Shown here: piece after piece, positions 16,724 to 24,345 of the stretch
Position numbering within the stretch: position 1 is the first letter of the stretch
Layout of the letters: each line of letters opens with the position of its first letter
Source: Ignavibacteriota bacterium
GTDB taxonomy: Bacteria > Bacteroidota > Ignavibacteria > Ignavibacteriales > Melioribacteraceae
NCBI GenBank assembly: GCA_016708125.1
Contig: JADJGF010000001.1
Coordinates: 4,362,001 to 4,426,000 of the forward strand
Length of the DNA: 64,000 bases
Reading direction: 5' to 3'
Made by a program: the position numbers and the translations under genes
The notes under the pieces: model-generated
What the model was told of the DNA's origin: nothing
The model's input: only the letters and a program-made list of their open reading frames with translations
Database searches by the model: none

Positions 16724-17278
16724 TTATATTGTTACCGAGCTTTCTTCCACCATTTCCATTCCTCTTCTAAGTGCTTGTTCATTGAGCGGAATTAAGTTAT
16801 GATATCTTTCGGGAAGAACTTTTTTCAATCCTTCTAATATATTTGTAATTTCTATTATTGGTCTTTTTTTCAAAAAACCTCCAAGCATAATCATATTCAT
16901 AATTTTAATATTTTTCATTTTCGCAGCTTCTTTCGTTGCATCAATTCCAATAATTTCAATATCGTTTCTTGTCGGAGGATGAATAACATTATTTGCTTCA
17001 TAGAGCAATAAACCATTAGGTTTTACGGCTTTTTCAAATTTATCAACAGATGGTTGATTAAGCGCAATTACAGTATCATATTTTGAAACAATTGGCGAGC
17101 TGATTTTTGTATCACTAATTATTGCAATGCAATTTGCAGTTCCGCCGCGCATTTCCGGTCCGTAAGATGGCATCCAACTCACTTCTTTATTTTCAATCAT
17201 TCCGGAATAACATAAAATCATTCCCATTGATAAAACACCTTGACCGCCAAATCCGGCAATAATAATTTCTTCAGTCAT
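16724..17278 (-). CDS. 2-oxoacid:ferredoxin oxidoreductase, gamma subunit
   Basis: This is the gamma subunit of a CoA-acylating 2-oxoacid:ferredoxin oxidoreductase, an oxygen-sensitive enzyme that makes acyl-CoA and reduced ferredoxin. The 184-residue protein has the domain's glycine-rich start IIIAGFGGQGVLSMG and the segment SYGPEMRGGTANC. It is the last of four co-directional genes (delta, alpha, beta, gamma), 2 nt behind the beta gene and followed by a terminator. Substrate (2-oxoisovalerate or 2-oxoglutarate) is set by the alpha/beta subunits, discussed there. Confidence 0.92.
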   Translation of the reverse strand: MTEEIIIAGFGGQGVLSMGMILCYSGMIENKEVSWMPSYGPEMRGGTANCIAIISDTKISSPIVSKYDTVIALNQPSVDKFEKAVKPNGLLLYEANNVIHPPTRNDIEIIGIDATKEAAKMKNIKIMNMIMLGGFLKKRPIIEITNILEGLKKVLPERYHNLIPLNEQALRRGMEMVEESSVTI

Positions 17279-17280
17279 AA

Positions 17281-18105
17281 TTAATTCCTCCCATTTGGTA
17301 ACTTAATATCGCCGAGCGGATAATACGGAAGCATATTTTCTTCAAGCCAGTGATTTGATTCGATCGGCGTCATCTTCCAATTTGATGGGCAGTTTGAAAC
17401 AATTTCTATAAAGCAAGTTCCCTTTTTGTCTTTTTGTAATTCAAATGCTTTCTGAATTGCTTTTTTCGTTTTGCGCACATTATTCGGTTTGTGAACTGAT
17501 TGACGAGTTACGTAATAAGTTCCGGGCAGCATCGCAACTAACTCAGTAATTTTTAAAGGATTTCCCATTGTTGCAACGTCTCTTCCAAATGGAGAAGTTG
17601 TTGATTTCATTCCCGGCAAAGTGGTTGGAGCCATTTGTCCGCCGGTCATTCCGTAAATTCCATTATTGATAAATAGAATTAAAATATTTTCACCACGATT
17701 GCATGTGTGAATTGTTTCGCCGGTTCCGATTGCAGCTAAATCGCCATCGCCTTGATAGGAAAAAACATATTTTTCCGGAAGAACTCTTTTAATTCCGGTT
17801 GCTGCAGCAGAAGCTCTTCCATGAGCTGCTTCTGAAAAATCAATATTTAAATAATTATATGCCAGAACTGAACATCCCACTGGTGCAACACCAATTACCT
17901 CAGACTGTATTCCCATTTCATCAATAACTTCCGCTAAAATTCTATGAACTACACCATGACCGCAGCCCGGACAATAATGCATATCTACATCTAACAAAGT
18001 GCCCGGTTTTTCATAAACTATATTTTCCGGTGAAATAATTTCAGCGTGTTCACATCTTAATGTATGTTCAAAATGTTCATCATCAATTAATGCTTTTTCA
18101 TTCAT
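17281..18105 (-). CDS. 2-oxoacid:ferredoxin oxidoreductase, beta (thiamine diphosphate) subunit
   Basis: This subunit binds thiamine diphosphate and carries part of the active site. The 274-residue protein has the cysteine motif YCPGCGHG near residue 43, VGCSVLAY, and the TPP motif QGDGDLAAIG...NILILFINNGIYGMTGGQ, where GDGD and NNGIYGMTGGQ are the hallmarks. It overlaps the alpha gene by 4 nt (ATGA), so translation is coupled. The form is close to the KorB/VorA group that handles 2-oxoglutarate or branched-chain 2-oxoacids rather than pyruvate; the exact substrate is not settled. Confidence 0.93.
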   Translation of the reverse strand: MNEKALIDDEHFEHTLRCEHAEIISPENIVYEKPGTLLDVDMHYCPGCGHGVVHRILAEVIDEMGIQSEVIGVAPVGCSVLAYNYLNIDFSEAAHGRASAAATGIKRVLPEKYVFSYQGDGDLAAIGTGETIHTCNRGENILILFINNGIYGMTGGQMAPTTLPGMKSTTSPFGRDVATMGNPLKITELVAMLPGTYYVTRQSVHKPNNVRKTKKAIQKAFELQKDKKGTCFIEIVSNCPSNWKMTPIESNHWLEENMLPYYPLGDIKLPNGRN

Positions 18106-19172
18106 GCGGCACCTCCAACTAATTTTTCTTCAATTGCCTTTAAAATTTCTTCTGGACCCGGAACAACTCCGCCCATTCTTCCATAAAACTTAACCGGAAT
18201 TTTTCCGTTTACGGCAAGCCTAACATCTTCAACCATTTGCCCAGCACTCATTTCAACATCTAAAATACCTTTTACTTGATCGGCAAGTTTGTTGATAATT
18301 TCATAAGGATAAGGGAATAATGAAATTGGTCGAAGTACACCGACTTTAATTCCTTTTTCTCTGGCAAGATGTGCAGCTTTTGTACAAATTCGGGCAACCA
18401 ATCCATAAGCAACAATTAAATATTCAGCATCATCACAATCAATAGCTTCATATCTAATTTCATTCTTCTCAATTTCTTTATACTTTTTTTGAAGATGGAT
18501 ATTAATAATTTCCATTTCTTCTGCTTTAAGATTTAACGAAGTTATAATATTATGATTTCTTTCTTTTACTTTTCCGGTTAATGCCCAATCTAATATTTCA
18601 AATTTTCTTTCTTGCTGAGGAAATAATTCAACTTTTTCCATCATTTGACCAAGAGCGCCATCCGTTAAAATCAATACCGGATTTCGATATTGAAATGCTA
18701 ACTCAAATCCTAATTTTACAAAATCTGCCATTTCTTGAACTGTTGCCGGAGCTAAAACAATTAATCTATAATCACCGTGTCCGCCGCCTTTTACACTTTG
18801 AAAATAATCACTTTGTCCCGGCTGGATTGTTCCTAATCCCGGTCCGCCGCGATTAACATTTACCAACAAACAAGGAAGTTCTGCGCAAGCAATGTAAGAA
18901 ATTCCTTCTTGCATTAAACTCATCCCGGGACTTGAAGAAGAAGTCATAACTTTCTTTCCGGTTCCGGCGGCGCCATAAACCATATTTATTGAAGCAATTT
19001 CACTTTCTGCTTGAAGAACAACCATTCCAGTTCTACTTTCAGCTTCACGACTCAAATATTCCAAAACTTCTGATTGAGGAGTAATTGGATATCCAAAATA
19101 TGCATCGCAGCCGGCACGAATTGCTGCTTCTGCCAATGCTTCATTACCTTTCATTAATTGTAAATCTTTCAT
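18102..19172 (-). CDS. vorB: 2-oxoacid:ferredoxin oxidoreductase, alpha subunit (VorB-like)
   Basis: This 356-residue protein has the start MKGNEALAEAAIRAGCDAYF followed by YPITPQSE, the signature of the alpha subunit of 3-methyl-2-oxobutanoate:ferredoxin oxidoreductases, then SSSSPGMSLMQEGISY and NVNRGGPGLGTIQPGQSDYF. It lacks the fused gamma domain of KorA-type two-subunit enzymes, which fits the four-gene arrangement. The likely pathway is valine/leucine/isoleucine breakdown or reductive branched-chain acid synthesis. A separate lipoate-dependent 2-oxoacid dehydrogenase lies at 49-53 kb. It overlaps the ferredoxin gene by 4 nt. Confidence 0.88.
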   Translation of the reverse strand: MKDLQLMKGNEALAEAAIRAGCDAYFGYPITPQSEVLEYLSREAESRTGMVVLQAESEIASINMVYGAAGTGKKVMTSSSSPGMSLMQEGISYIACAELPCLLVNVNRGGPGLGTIQPGQSDYFQSVKGGGHGDYRLIVLAPATVQEMADFVKLGFELAFQYRNPVLILTDGALGQMMEKVELFPQQERKFEILDWALTGKVKERNHNIITSLNLKAEEMEIINIHLQKKYKEIEKNEIRYEAIDCDDAEYLIVAYGLVARICTKAAHLAREKGIKVGVLRPISLFPYPYEIINKLADQVKGILDVEMSAGQMVEDVRLAVNGKIPVKFYGRMGGVVPGPEEILKAIEEKLVGGAA

Positions 19173-19456
19173 TCGTTCACCTCAATTGAAATGTCGGAAG
19201 AAATATTTTTAACTTCTGCAATTTGTTTATTGCCGCTTTCGGTTTTTCTGTAAACCGTAATTGCACCTTCGGGACAAACCAATGCACAATTTGTGCAACC
19301 GGTACAATTATCAATAACTTTTACAATGTACAAATAACCTTTGTTGTTTACTTGGCGGGCTCTTTGAAGTGAATCTTGCGGACAAGCTTCAACGCAAAGT
19401 TCGCAGCCTTTGCATTTTTCGATATCGATAATAATATCGCCTTTAACTTTTGCCAT
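19169..19456 (-). CDS. 2-oxoacid:ferredoxin oxidoreductase, delta (2x[4Fe-4S] ferredoxin) subunit
   Basis: This 95-residue ferredoxin-like subunit carries electrons from the active site. Two cluster motifs are visible: CKGCELCVEACP and CTGCTNCALVCP. The start at 19456 (MAKVKGD) follows GGAG with 6-nt spacing and is preferred over an in-frame start 12 nt upstream. It is the first gene of the four-gene operon, so the promoter should be in the 19457-19560 region. Confidence 0.93.
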   Translation of the reverse strand: MAKVKGDIIIDIEKCKGCELCVEACPQDSLQRARQVNNKGYLYIVKVIDNCTGCTNCALVCPEGAITVYRKTESGNKQIAEVKNISSDISIEVNE

Positions 19457-19663
19457 AAAAAACTCCAATAATTTCTTTCAATGTTATTTAGAGTATAATA
19501 TTTATGCCAAAATATTTATAAAAATTCATAAAAAGAAGTAAAACAAAAAATTTGTTTAAGTTGAATAGGCTCAATTTAGATTTAGACTTTAGGTCTGATT
19601 ATTAAATAAAATATATATTTCTTTTCAAATTTGAGAATGATTGAATTTAAATGAGAAAGGGAA

Positions 19664-19735
19664 AACGTTAAAACGTATAAACGTTGAAATGTAAAGGCGA
19701 ATAAACGTAGAAATAAAAAACGTTAAAAGTGAAAT
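19664..19735. repeat. Degenerate AAACGT repeat tract
   Basis: Five AACGT cores (for example AAAACGTTAAAACGTATAAA) recur in about 70 nt of A-rich DNA. No protein or RNA function is evident. Confidence 0.45.
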
Positions 19736-19763
19736 GTGAAAAGAAAAACGAAAGACAAATTTG

Positions 19764-19825
19764 TCATTCTGAGGAGTAGAGTAACGTGAGAATCTCTTAA
19801 AAAAAGAACACAGAACTCAGAATGA
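19764..19825. repeat. Inverted repeat TCATTCTGAG / CTCAGAATGA
   Basis: Perfect 10-bp arms at 19764-19773 and 19816-19825 flank about 42 nt that include GTGAGAATCTCTT. GTCATTCTGAG...GAATCTC is a dispersed intergenic motif known to me from related genomes; no function is shown here. Confidence 0.5.
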
Positions 19826-19855
19826 AAGACGATGAGAAGTTAAAAATATATGTTT

Positions 19856-20074
19856 TTATGCAGATATTTTTTGATTTTCAAAAGGTAATTTTGTTAAAAT
19901 CAGTTCTTTCAAATCCATTTTTTTTGAGGCGTTATCAATATCTATTCCAACTAAATTTCCGTTGGCATCATAATCTAAAACAATTCCTTCAGCAATTTCA
20001 TCACTTCTCTCGCTGGTTCTTGATGATAAATCTATGTAAAGTGAATCCGTTTCTTCATAATAATTTATTTTCAT
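19856..20074 (-). CDS. DUF2283-family small protein
   Basis: This 72-residue protein matches the DUF2283 pattern: MKINYYEETDSLYIDLS near the start and GIVLDYDANGNLVGIDIDNAS in the middle. Such proteins are commonly paired with a small DUF4258-type protein and are suspected antitoxins; their biochemical role is not established. Here it overlaps the preceding gene by 4 nt (ATGA) and the two stand alone between an operon and a divergent gene, as a toxin-antitoxin unit would. Confidence 0.85.
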   Translation of the reverse strand: MKINYYEETDSLYIDLSSRTSERSDEIAEGIVLDYDANGNLVGIDIDNASKKMDLKELILTKLPFENQKISA

Positions 20075-20313
20075 TCTTCAAATCTCCTATCTGGAAAAGC
20101 ATTGTGTATTGTAGTTTTATCTTCTAATGTTACAACTCTTAAAAATTTACCGTTTAGTTCTTCAATTTTAGCCCAAAATCTATATCTATTATCTTCTTGT
20201 TTTTCTACTTTTACCGGATTTTCAATTACATAAATGCACCATTCAATTTTTATATAGGGTCTTTTTACAATAACCTCTTTTAGAAAATAATTTGTAAACG
20301 AATATTTATCCAT
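20071..20313 (-). CDS. DUF4258-like small protein, partner of DUF2283
   Basis: This 80-residue protein ends with RVVTLEDKTTIHNAFPDRRF, a segment typical of small DUF4258/BrnT-like partners of DUF2283 proteins. The middle (RYRFWAKIEELNGKFLRVV) would form the beta strands of that small fold. It is the first gene of the pair, with a 7-bp dyad 20 nt upstream (20333-20351) that could be an operator. Toxin activity is inferred from family pairing only. Confidence 0.7.
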   Translation of the reverse strand: MDKYSFTNYFLKEVIVKRPYIKIEWCIYVIENPVKVEKQEDNRYRFWAKIEELNGKFLRVVTLEDKTTIHNAFPDRRFEE

Positions 20314-20332
20314 GCAGTTAACATAAAAAAGT

Positions 20333-20351
20333 TATTGTTAAATAAACAATA
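20333..20351 (-). promoter_or_regulatory. Candidate operator dyad upstream of the DUF4258/DUF2283 pair
   Basis: TATTGTT and AACAATA form a perfect 7-bp dyad with a 5-nt spacer, about 20 nt before the start codon of the first gene. Toxin-antitoxin units often autoregulate through such sites; this is position-based only. Confidence 0.35.
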
Positions 20352-20451
20352 TTTTTGTAATTATTCAAGCCATTACCAAGATACGCAAAAATCTTTCTTG
20401 ATTACCATAAACTTATTTAATTAGTTTAACAATATAATTTAATGGATTTTT

Positions 20452-22587
20452 ATGAAATTCATTTACCGCAGAAGAAAAACCGAACTTGGCAATTACGCTA
20501 AACAAAACATTGAACACAAACTAATACCAATAACTTTCCAAGATTATTTAGTAGAGGTACTAAAACAAATAGGTAAGCGTGAAGATTCAAAAATACTGAG
20601 ACAAATATTTAGTTTTCAGAAAGAGAGAAAAAAAGAACAGTGGAAAAAGTTCTTATCAGAAAAACAAACATTTGCACCATGGATGCTGGTATTAGATTCC
20701 GTTAATAGATCAACCGTTATTTCTGATACTTTTATTTCAAAAATCTTAAATTCTTTTATCTCAAATTTCACATCTAATATCTTCCGATTTGCCTTTTCAT
20801 TTTTCACATTATTCTTTGCCAACAAAGCATTTTCTCAATCCGTTCCAGTTACTGGAAGAGTAGTAGATGAAACTACACAAACTCCATTATCTAATGTTAC
20901 AGTTGAAGTCCACACTTCATATAATAATTCTGATCAAAGAGTTGAAACCGGAATTACAGATAACAATGGAAGATTTTCAATAAATGCATCGCTAACAGAT
21001 ATAAAAAATGAAAAAATAATATATGACAATTATTCAATATCAGAAGCATATCCCAATCCAACTTCGGGTATTTCAAATGTAGAATTTGGTGTTCCCAAAC
21101 AATCAAATATTACACTAAAAGTTTTTAATGTTTTGGGTGAAGAGTGTTTTTCTGACGCTTTTGATGTTTCTCGTGGTGTTTGGCGTTCTGGTTTTGATTT
21201 GCGTAATTATGCTGCGGGTTTTTATGTTGTTGGATTGTTTTCTGAAGGTCGTCGTGTTAAGACTTCTAAATTGGTTGTTGATAAGCATGTGTCTTCTGGT
21301 GAGTTGTTTTCTTTGTCTCGTGTTTCTGATTATTCTTCTCTTGGTAAGTCTTCTGATGGTTCTAGGTTTATTGATTCTCTCGTGTTTTCTTTTCCTGATT
21401 ATCGTTGTCTGGTTTTGCGTGATGTCGGTTTTTTAGATGGTCATTTGGATGTTTCTGATGTGTTTTTGCATAAGGTTTTGCGTGATGTTCCTGTGTTTGT
21501 TTATGATTTGTTGCGTTGGCGTGAGAAGGAACTTTATGGTGTTGCTAACGCTATGGTTCGTATTGGTAAGGATTCTGTCTTGACTGATTTGAGTGGTCGT
21601 GCAATAATGCAGTTAAAGGAGTCTGATATTCCTTATGATGTGCGTATTACTTCTCCGCTTATGCGTCAGCGTGATACTAAAATAAAAATTTTGGATGATC
21701 GTTTGCAGGAGTTTGATGTTTTGACTTATGATAGTTATCCTGATAGTATTTATAATTTTATGGTTAAGAATTTTGGTGTTAATGAAGGTATTTCCGGTTT
21801 GCCTTTTAGGAGTGCTAAGTGGGGTGTTGTTCCGGAGTTTGTTTTTGCTACTGACACTACTCTCTCCCCTCCTAATTCTCAGGTTGAGTCTTGGAGTCAG
21901 TTAATTGATTATAATTTGTTTAAGATTGATTCTGTTATGGTTCCTGCTTCGCAGATTCTTAAGTTTCCTGATGGTAGTCTTAAGGGTTATTCTTGGAATA
22001 TTGATAGGGATGTATTATTTTATGATCCTGTTTCTGGTGTGTATAATAATGGTAAATATATTATTTATTGGGATGATTCTGTAAGAATTAACTATGGTGG
22101 TTTGGCTTTTACCGGTACTTATCTTGATTATTCTACTGGTGAGATTTTGGCTGCTGAGACTATGTATGATTCTTTTAAGGATGCTTCTCCTACTTATCCT
22201 GTTTGGCGTAATATTGATAGTGGTACTCTTCATGAGTTGGATACTGGTATTTATAAGACTGGTCGTATGACTGATATTCGTTCTGTTTCTAATCGTGGTC
22301 CTCCTTTTTCTACACGTAATTATACTTCTAATGATTATCCTATTAGATTATATCTTAATCAGCGTCCTATGGGTACTGTTGCTCCTGATAGGGATGATGG
22401 TGGTTTTGGTGGTTCTTTAAGTAAGTCTAATCCTAATATTGTTGCTTGTTATTCGTTCACGATGCTTGATGGTTCTACTAGGTATTTTGAGAAGAGGATT
22501 TCTGGTTTTGAAAAGATTGTTCCTTTGAATAAGATTCCACAAAAAGAGTTGTCTGATATGATAAAGAACTCAAAGGTAAATAAATGA
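20452..22587 (+). CDS. Mosaic surface protein with internal T9SS-like domain, unknown function
   Basis: This 711-residue protein is not a recognised family as a whole. Residues 1-100 are a charged, unannotatable leader. A signal-like segment (FRFAFSFFTLFFANKAFSQS, about 111-130) follows, then a carboxypeptidase-regulatory-like domain (about 132-180). A T9SS-type-A-like domain (EAYPNPTSGISNVEF...VLGEE..., about 197-280) sits in the middle, not at the end. A second regulatory-like domain (about 340-410) and a C-terminal domain with HELDTG follow. From about 21130 the coding strand becomes T/G-rich: 21181-21240 has 31 T, 18 G, 6 A and 5 C, and arginine is mainly CGT. The 5' part is A-rich. It is a tandem paralogue of the next gene. 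Confidence 0.8.
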   Translation: MKFIYRRRKTELGNYAKQNIEHKLIPITFQDYLVEVLKQIGKREDSKILRQIFSFQKERKKEQWKKFLSEKQTFAPWMLVLDSVNRSTVISDTFISKILNSFISNFTSNIFRFAFSFFTLFFANKAFSQSVPVTGRVVDETTQTPLSNVTVEVHTSYNNSDQRVETGITDNNGRFSINASLTDIKNEKIIYDNYSISEAYPNPTSGISNVEFGVPKQSNITLKVFNVLGEECFSDAFDVSRGVWRSGFDLRNYAAGFYVVGLFSEGRRVKTSKLVVDKHVSSGELFSLSRVSDYSSLGKSSDGSRFIDSLVFSFPDYRCLVLRDVGFLDGHLDVSDVFLHKVLRDVPVFVYDLLRWREKELYGVANAMVRIGKDSVLTDLSGRAIMQLKESDIPYDVRITSPLMRQRDTKIKILDDRLQEFDVLTYDSYPDSIYNFMVKNFGVNEGISGLPFRSAKWGVVPEFVFATDTTLSPPNSQVESWSQLIDYNLFKIDSVMVPASQILKFPDGSLKGYSWNIDRDVLFYDPVSGVYNNGKYIIYWDDSVRINYGGLAFTGTYLDYSTGEILAAETMYDSFKDASPTYPVWRNIDSGTLHELDTGIYKTGRMTDIRSVSNRGPPFSTRNYTSNDYPIRLYLNQRPMGTVAPDRDDGGFGGSLSKSNPNIVACYSFTMLDGSTRYFEKRISGFEKIVPLNKIPQKELSDMIKNSKVNK

Positions 22588-23327
22588 TTTTTAGAACTCT
22601 TTTCAGAATACTTAAGAATGTTGGTAGAGTTTTGTTATTTACTTCAGTAATGTTTTATGGTTCTGATATTCGTTTTTCTGGTCGTGTTGCTGATAAGGGT
22701 GGTGTTGGTTTGTCTGGTAAGTCTGTTGAAATTTTTATTAATGGTGAATATAGTCCTTCTTCTGTTGTTTCTGGAGTTAATGGTTCATTTGGCTTAACTA
22801 TTACAGGAATTAGTAGCGGAGAGATAATACCTTCGAAATATTCATTAACGGAAGCGTATCCAAATCCAACAAGCGGAATATCAAATGTAGAATTAACAAT
22901 TCCGATGGAGACGAAAATACGAGTTGGAGTATATGATATTTTAGGTCGTGAGTGTCTTTCTGTTGTTGATGATGTTTTTAGTTCTGGTGTTTGGAGGACT
23001 AGTTTTGATTTGGATAAGTTTGCTTCTGGTGTATATTTTGTTCGTATGTCTTCTGATGATGGTGTTTTTACTCGTAAGGTTTCTTTGGTTTCTGATGTTG
23101 GAAGTTCTGGTGTTTTGTTGTCTTCTCCTGTGCGTATTTCTGATGTTTCTCCTGTTTTTTCTAAGTCTTCTTCTTTTGGTGTTGTTGATTCTGTTAGGAT
23201 TTTTGGTCGTTCTATTTTGCCTGTTACTTATGTTTTGAATCAGGAGATTGATGGTTCTTCTGTTGATTTGGGCGATTTAGTTGTTTCTCCTGCGTTAATG
23301 TTGATGGACAGGTTATCTCGACGATGA
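22584..23327 (+). CDS. N-terminal part of a frameshifted paralogue of the preceding mosaic gene
   Basis: These 247 residues start with a membrane/signal segment (about 8-26), then a regulatory-like domain (SGRVADKGGVGLSGKSVE) and a T9SS-like domain (EAYPNPTSGISNVELTIP...YDILGRE, about 93-175), matching the preceding protein in order. Codon composition is T/G-rich except for an A-rich block at about 22785-22945 covering the T9SS-domain start; 22861-22920 has 28 A, 11 T, 10 G and 11 C. The last residues (LMLMDRLSRR) look out of frame: a different frame there reads VNVDGQVIST and joins the next fragment. The start overlaps the previous stop by 4 nt. Confidence 0.75.
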   Translation: MIFRTLFRILKNVGRVLLFTSVMFYGSDIRFSGRVADKGGVGLSGKSVEIFINGEYSPSSVVSGVNGSFGLTITGISSGEIIPSKYSLTEAYPNPTSGISNVELTIPMETKIRVGVYDILGRECLSVVDDVFSSGVWRTSFDLDKFASGVYFVRMSSDDGVFTRKVSLVSDVGSSGVLLSSPVRISDVSPVFSKSSSFGVVDSVRIFGRSILPVTYVLNQEIDGSSVDLGDLVVSPALMLMDRLSRR

Positions 23328-24166
23328 GGTATGATTCTTTGGATAATTTTGTTCCTAATGTTAATGTGTTAATTGATGGTTATAAAACTGTTGCTGATGA
23401 TTTAGGTAAGTTTTCACTTCAAATTCCTGTTGGTGATTCTTTGCGTAAACTCGATATTTTTGGTGATGATATCTGGACTAGAAAGAAGCATTTATATGTT
23501 CGTAGTGATACTTCTAATGTTGTTGAAGACGTCTTGACTTTAGAAGAATTTCCAGACAGTGTAATGACATTTATGAATTATACTTCTGCTAGGGATGCGA
23601 CTGTAGGTGAATATTCTATGCGTTTTATTAATCCTCCTACGTTTTATATTGTTGCTGATACACTTAATAATTCTTGGAATAAGGAATTTGCATCTACGTT
23701 GAAGACTTTTATTCGTGGAGAGTTGAATGATGTTACGAAGGGTAAGTTATTTCCTGAAGGTTTTTTGAAAGGTGTAAATATTGAAGTTGGTTTGATACCT
23801 CCTCCTGTCAGAACGTTGAACTATTATATAATTAAAACTAGTGCTGAATATGGAAATGCTGTTGCATTGACTAATCCTTATGCCGATCTTACTTTTAATC
23901 CTCCATCTATTGAGTATTGTGAAACAATTTTTGGTATGTATCCTGAGCCAGATATGTCTCAAATTAAAAGATTAATGGGACATGAATTAGCTTCTGGTCT
24001 TGTTTATATGCCTTTCCGTTCTAATGATTTACAGAGTTGGTATAATTGGGGTCCGCCAATAGAGGTCTCCCGCGCTACAGACACTGATAAGAAGATTCTT
24101 CGCGCAGTATTTTCTCGTGATACTGGTTGGAGAACTTATGATACAGATTATTATAGGTTTGACTAA
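23324..24166 (+). CDS. C-terminal part of the frameshifted mosaic gene
   Basis: These 280 residues begin inside a regulatory-like domain (FVPNVNVLIDGYKTVADDLG) that aligns with residues of about 385-415 of the 711-residue paralogue. They continue with a C-terminal domain of unknown function that shares DT...W, a proline-glycine-lysine LKG segment and a HELASG motif with that paralogue. The ATG at 23324 overlaps the previous stop and could in principle restart translation, but upstream sequence in this frame continues the domain. A one-base loss near 23293 is the simpler explanation. Composition drifts back toward the local A-rich norm after about 23700. Confidence 0.7.
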   Translation: MRYDSLDNFVPNVNVLIDGYKTVADDLGKFSLQIPVGDSLRKLDIFGDDIWTRKKHLYVRSDTSNVVEDVLTLEEFPDSVMTFMNYTSARDATVGEYSMRFINPPTFYIVADTLNNSWNKEFASTLKTFIRGELNDVTKGKLFPEGFLKGVNIEVGLIPPPVRTLNYYIIKTSAEYGNAVALTNPYADLTFNPPSIEYCETIFGMYPEPDMSQIKRLMGHELASGLVYMPFRSNDLQSWYNWGPPIEVSRATDTDKKILRAVFSRDTGWRTYDTDYYRFD

Positions 24167-24275
24167 AATAATTTATAATGCTCTCTTGCCAAAATTTCTT
24201 TCTTACTATCTTTTTTATACTTGGATAAATTTCGGCACATTTTTAAAGAAGCATACTTAAGATAACTTAATATTC

Positions 24276-24308
24276 AAACCTCCGAGGTTTCTGAAACCTC
24301 GGAGGTTT
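24276..24308. terminator. Double palindrome hairpin between convergent genes
   Basis: AAACCTCCGAGGTTT and AAACCTCGGAGGTTT are perfect reverse complements separated by CTG, giving a 15-bp stem; each arm is itself nearly palindromic. It lies between convergent genes and can act as a bidirectional terminator. It also resembles a dispersed repeat. Confidence 0.65.
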
Positions 24309-24345
24309 ATTTTCTTCCAATCTCATATCTCAAATCTATGAATTA

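Larger units (their letters stand above)
19469..19855. other. 387-nt intergenic region with degenerate repeats
   Basis: No coding potential was seen. It holds several AACGT-centred units at 19664-19735 and an inverted repeat at 19764-19825, both listed separately. The right half of the region (19469-19600) next to the ferredoxin gene probably holds the operon promoter. Confidence 0.5.

Noticed and set aside
19664..19735. CRISPR-like array
   Set aside because: Units are short, degenerate and irregularly spaced; no spacers and no cas genes.
22948..23238. Leu/Val/Phe-rich open frame inside the mosaic genes, looking like a membrane protein
   Set aside because: It is a +1 shadow of the T/G-rich stretch, where TTT, GTT and CTT triplets arise by composition. 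The main frame shows real domains.
20452..24166. Prophage or integrative element boundary
   Set aside because: Composition shifts are inside genes and no integrase, tRNA or att-like direct repeats were seen at the edges.
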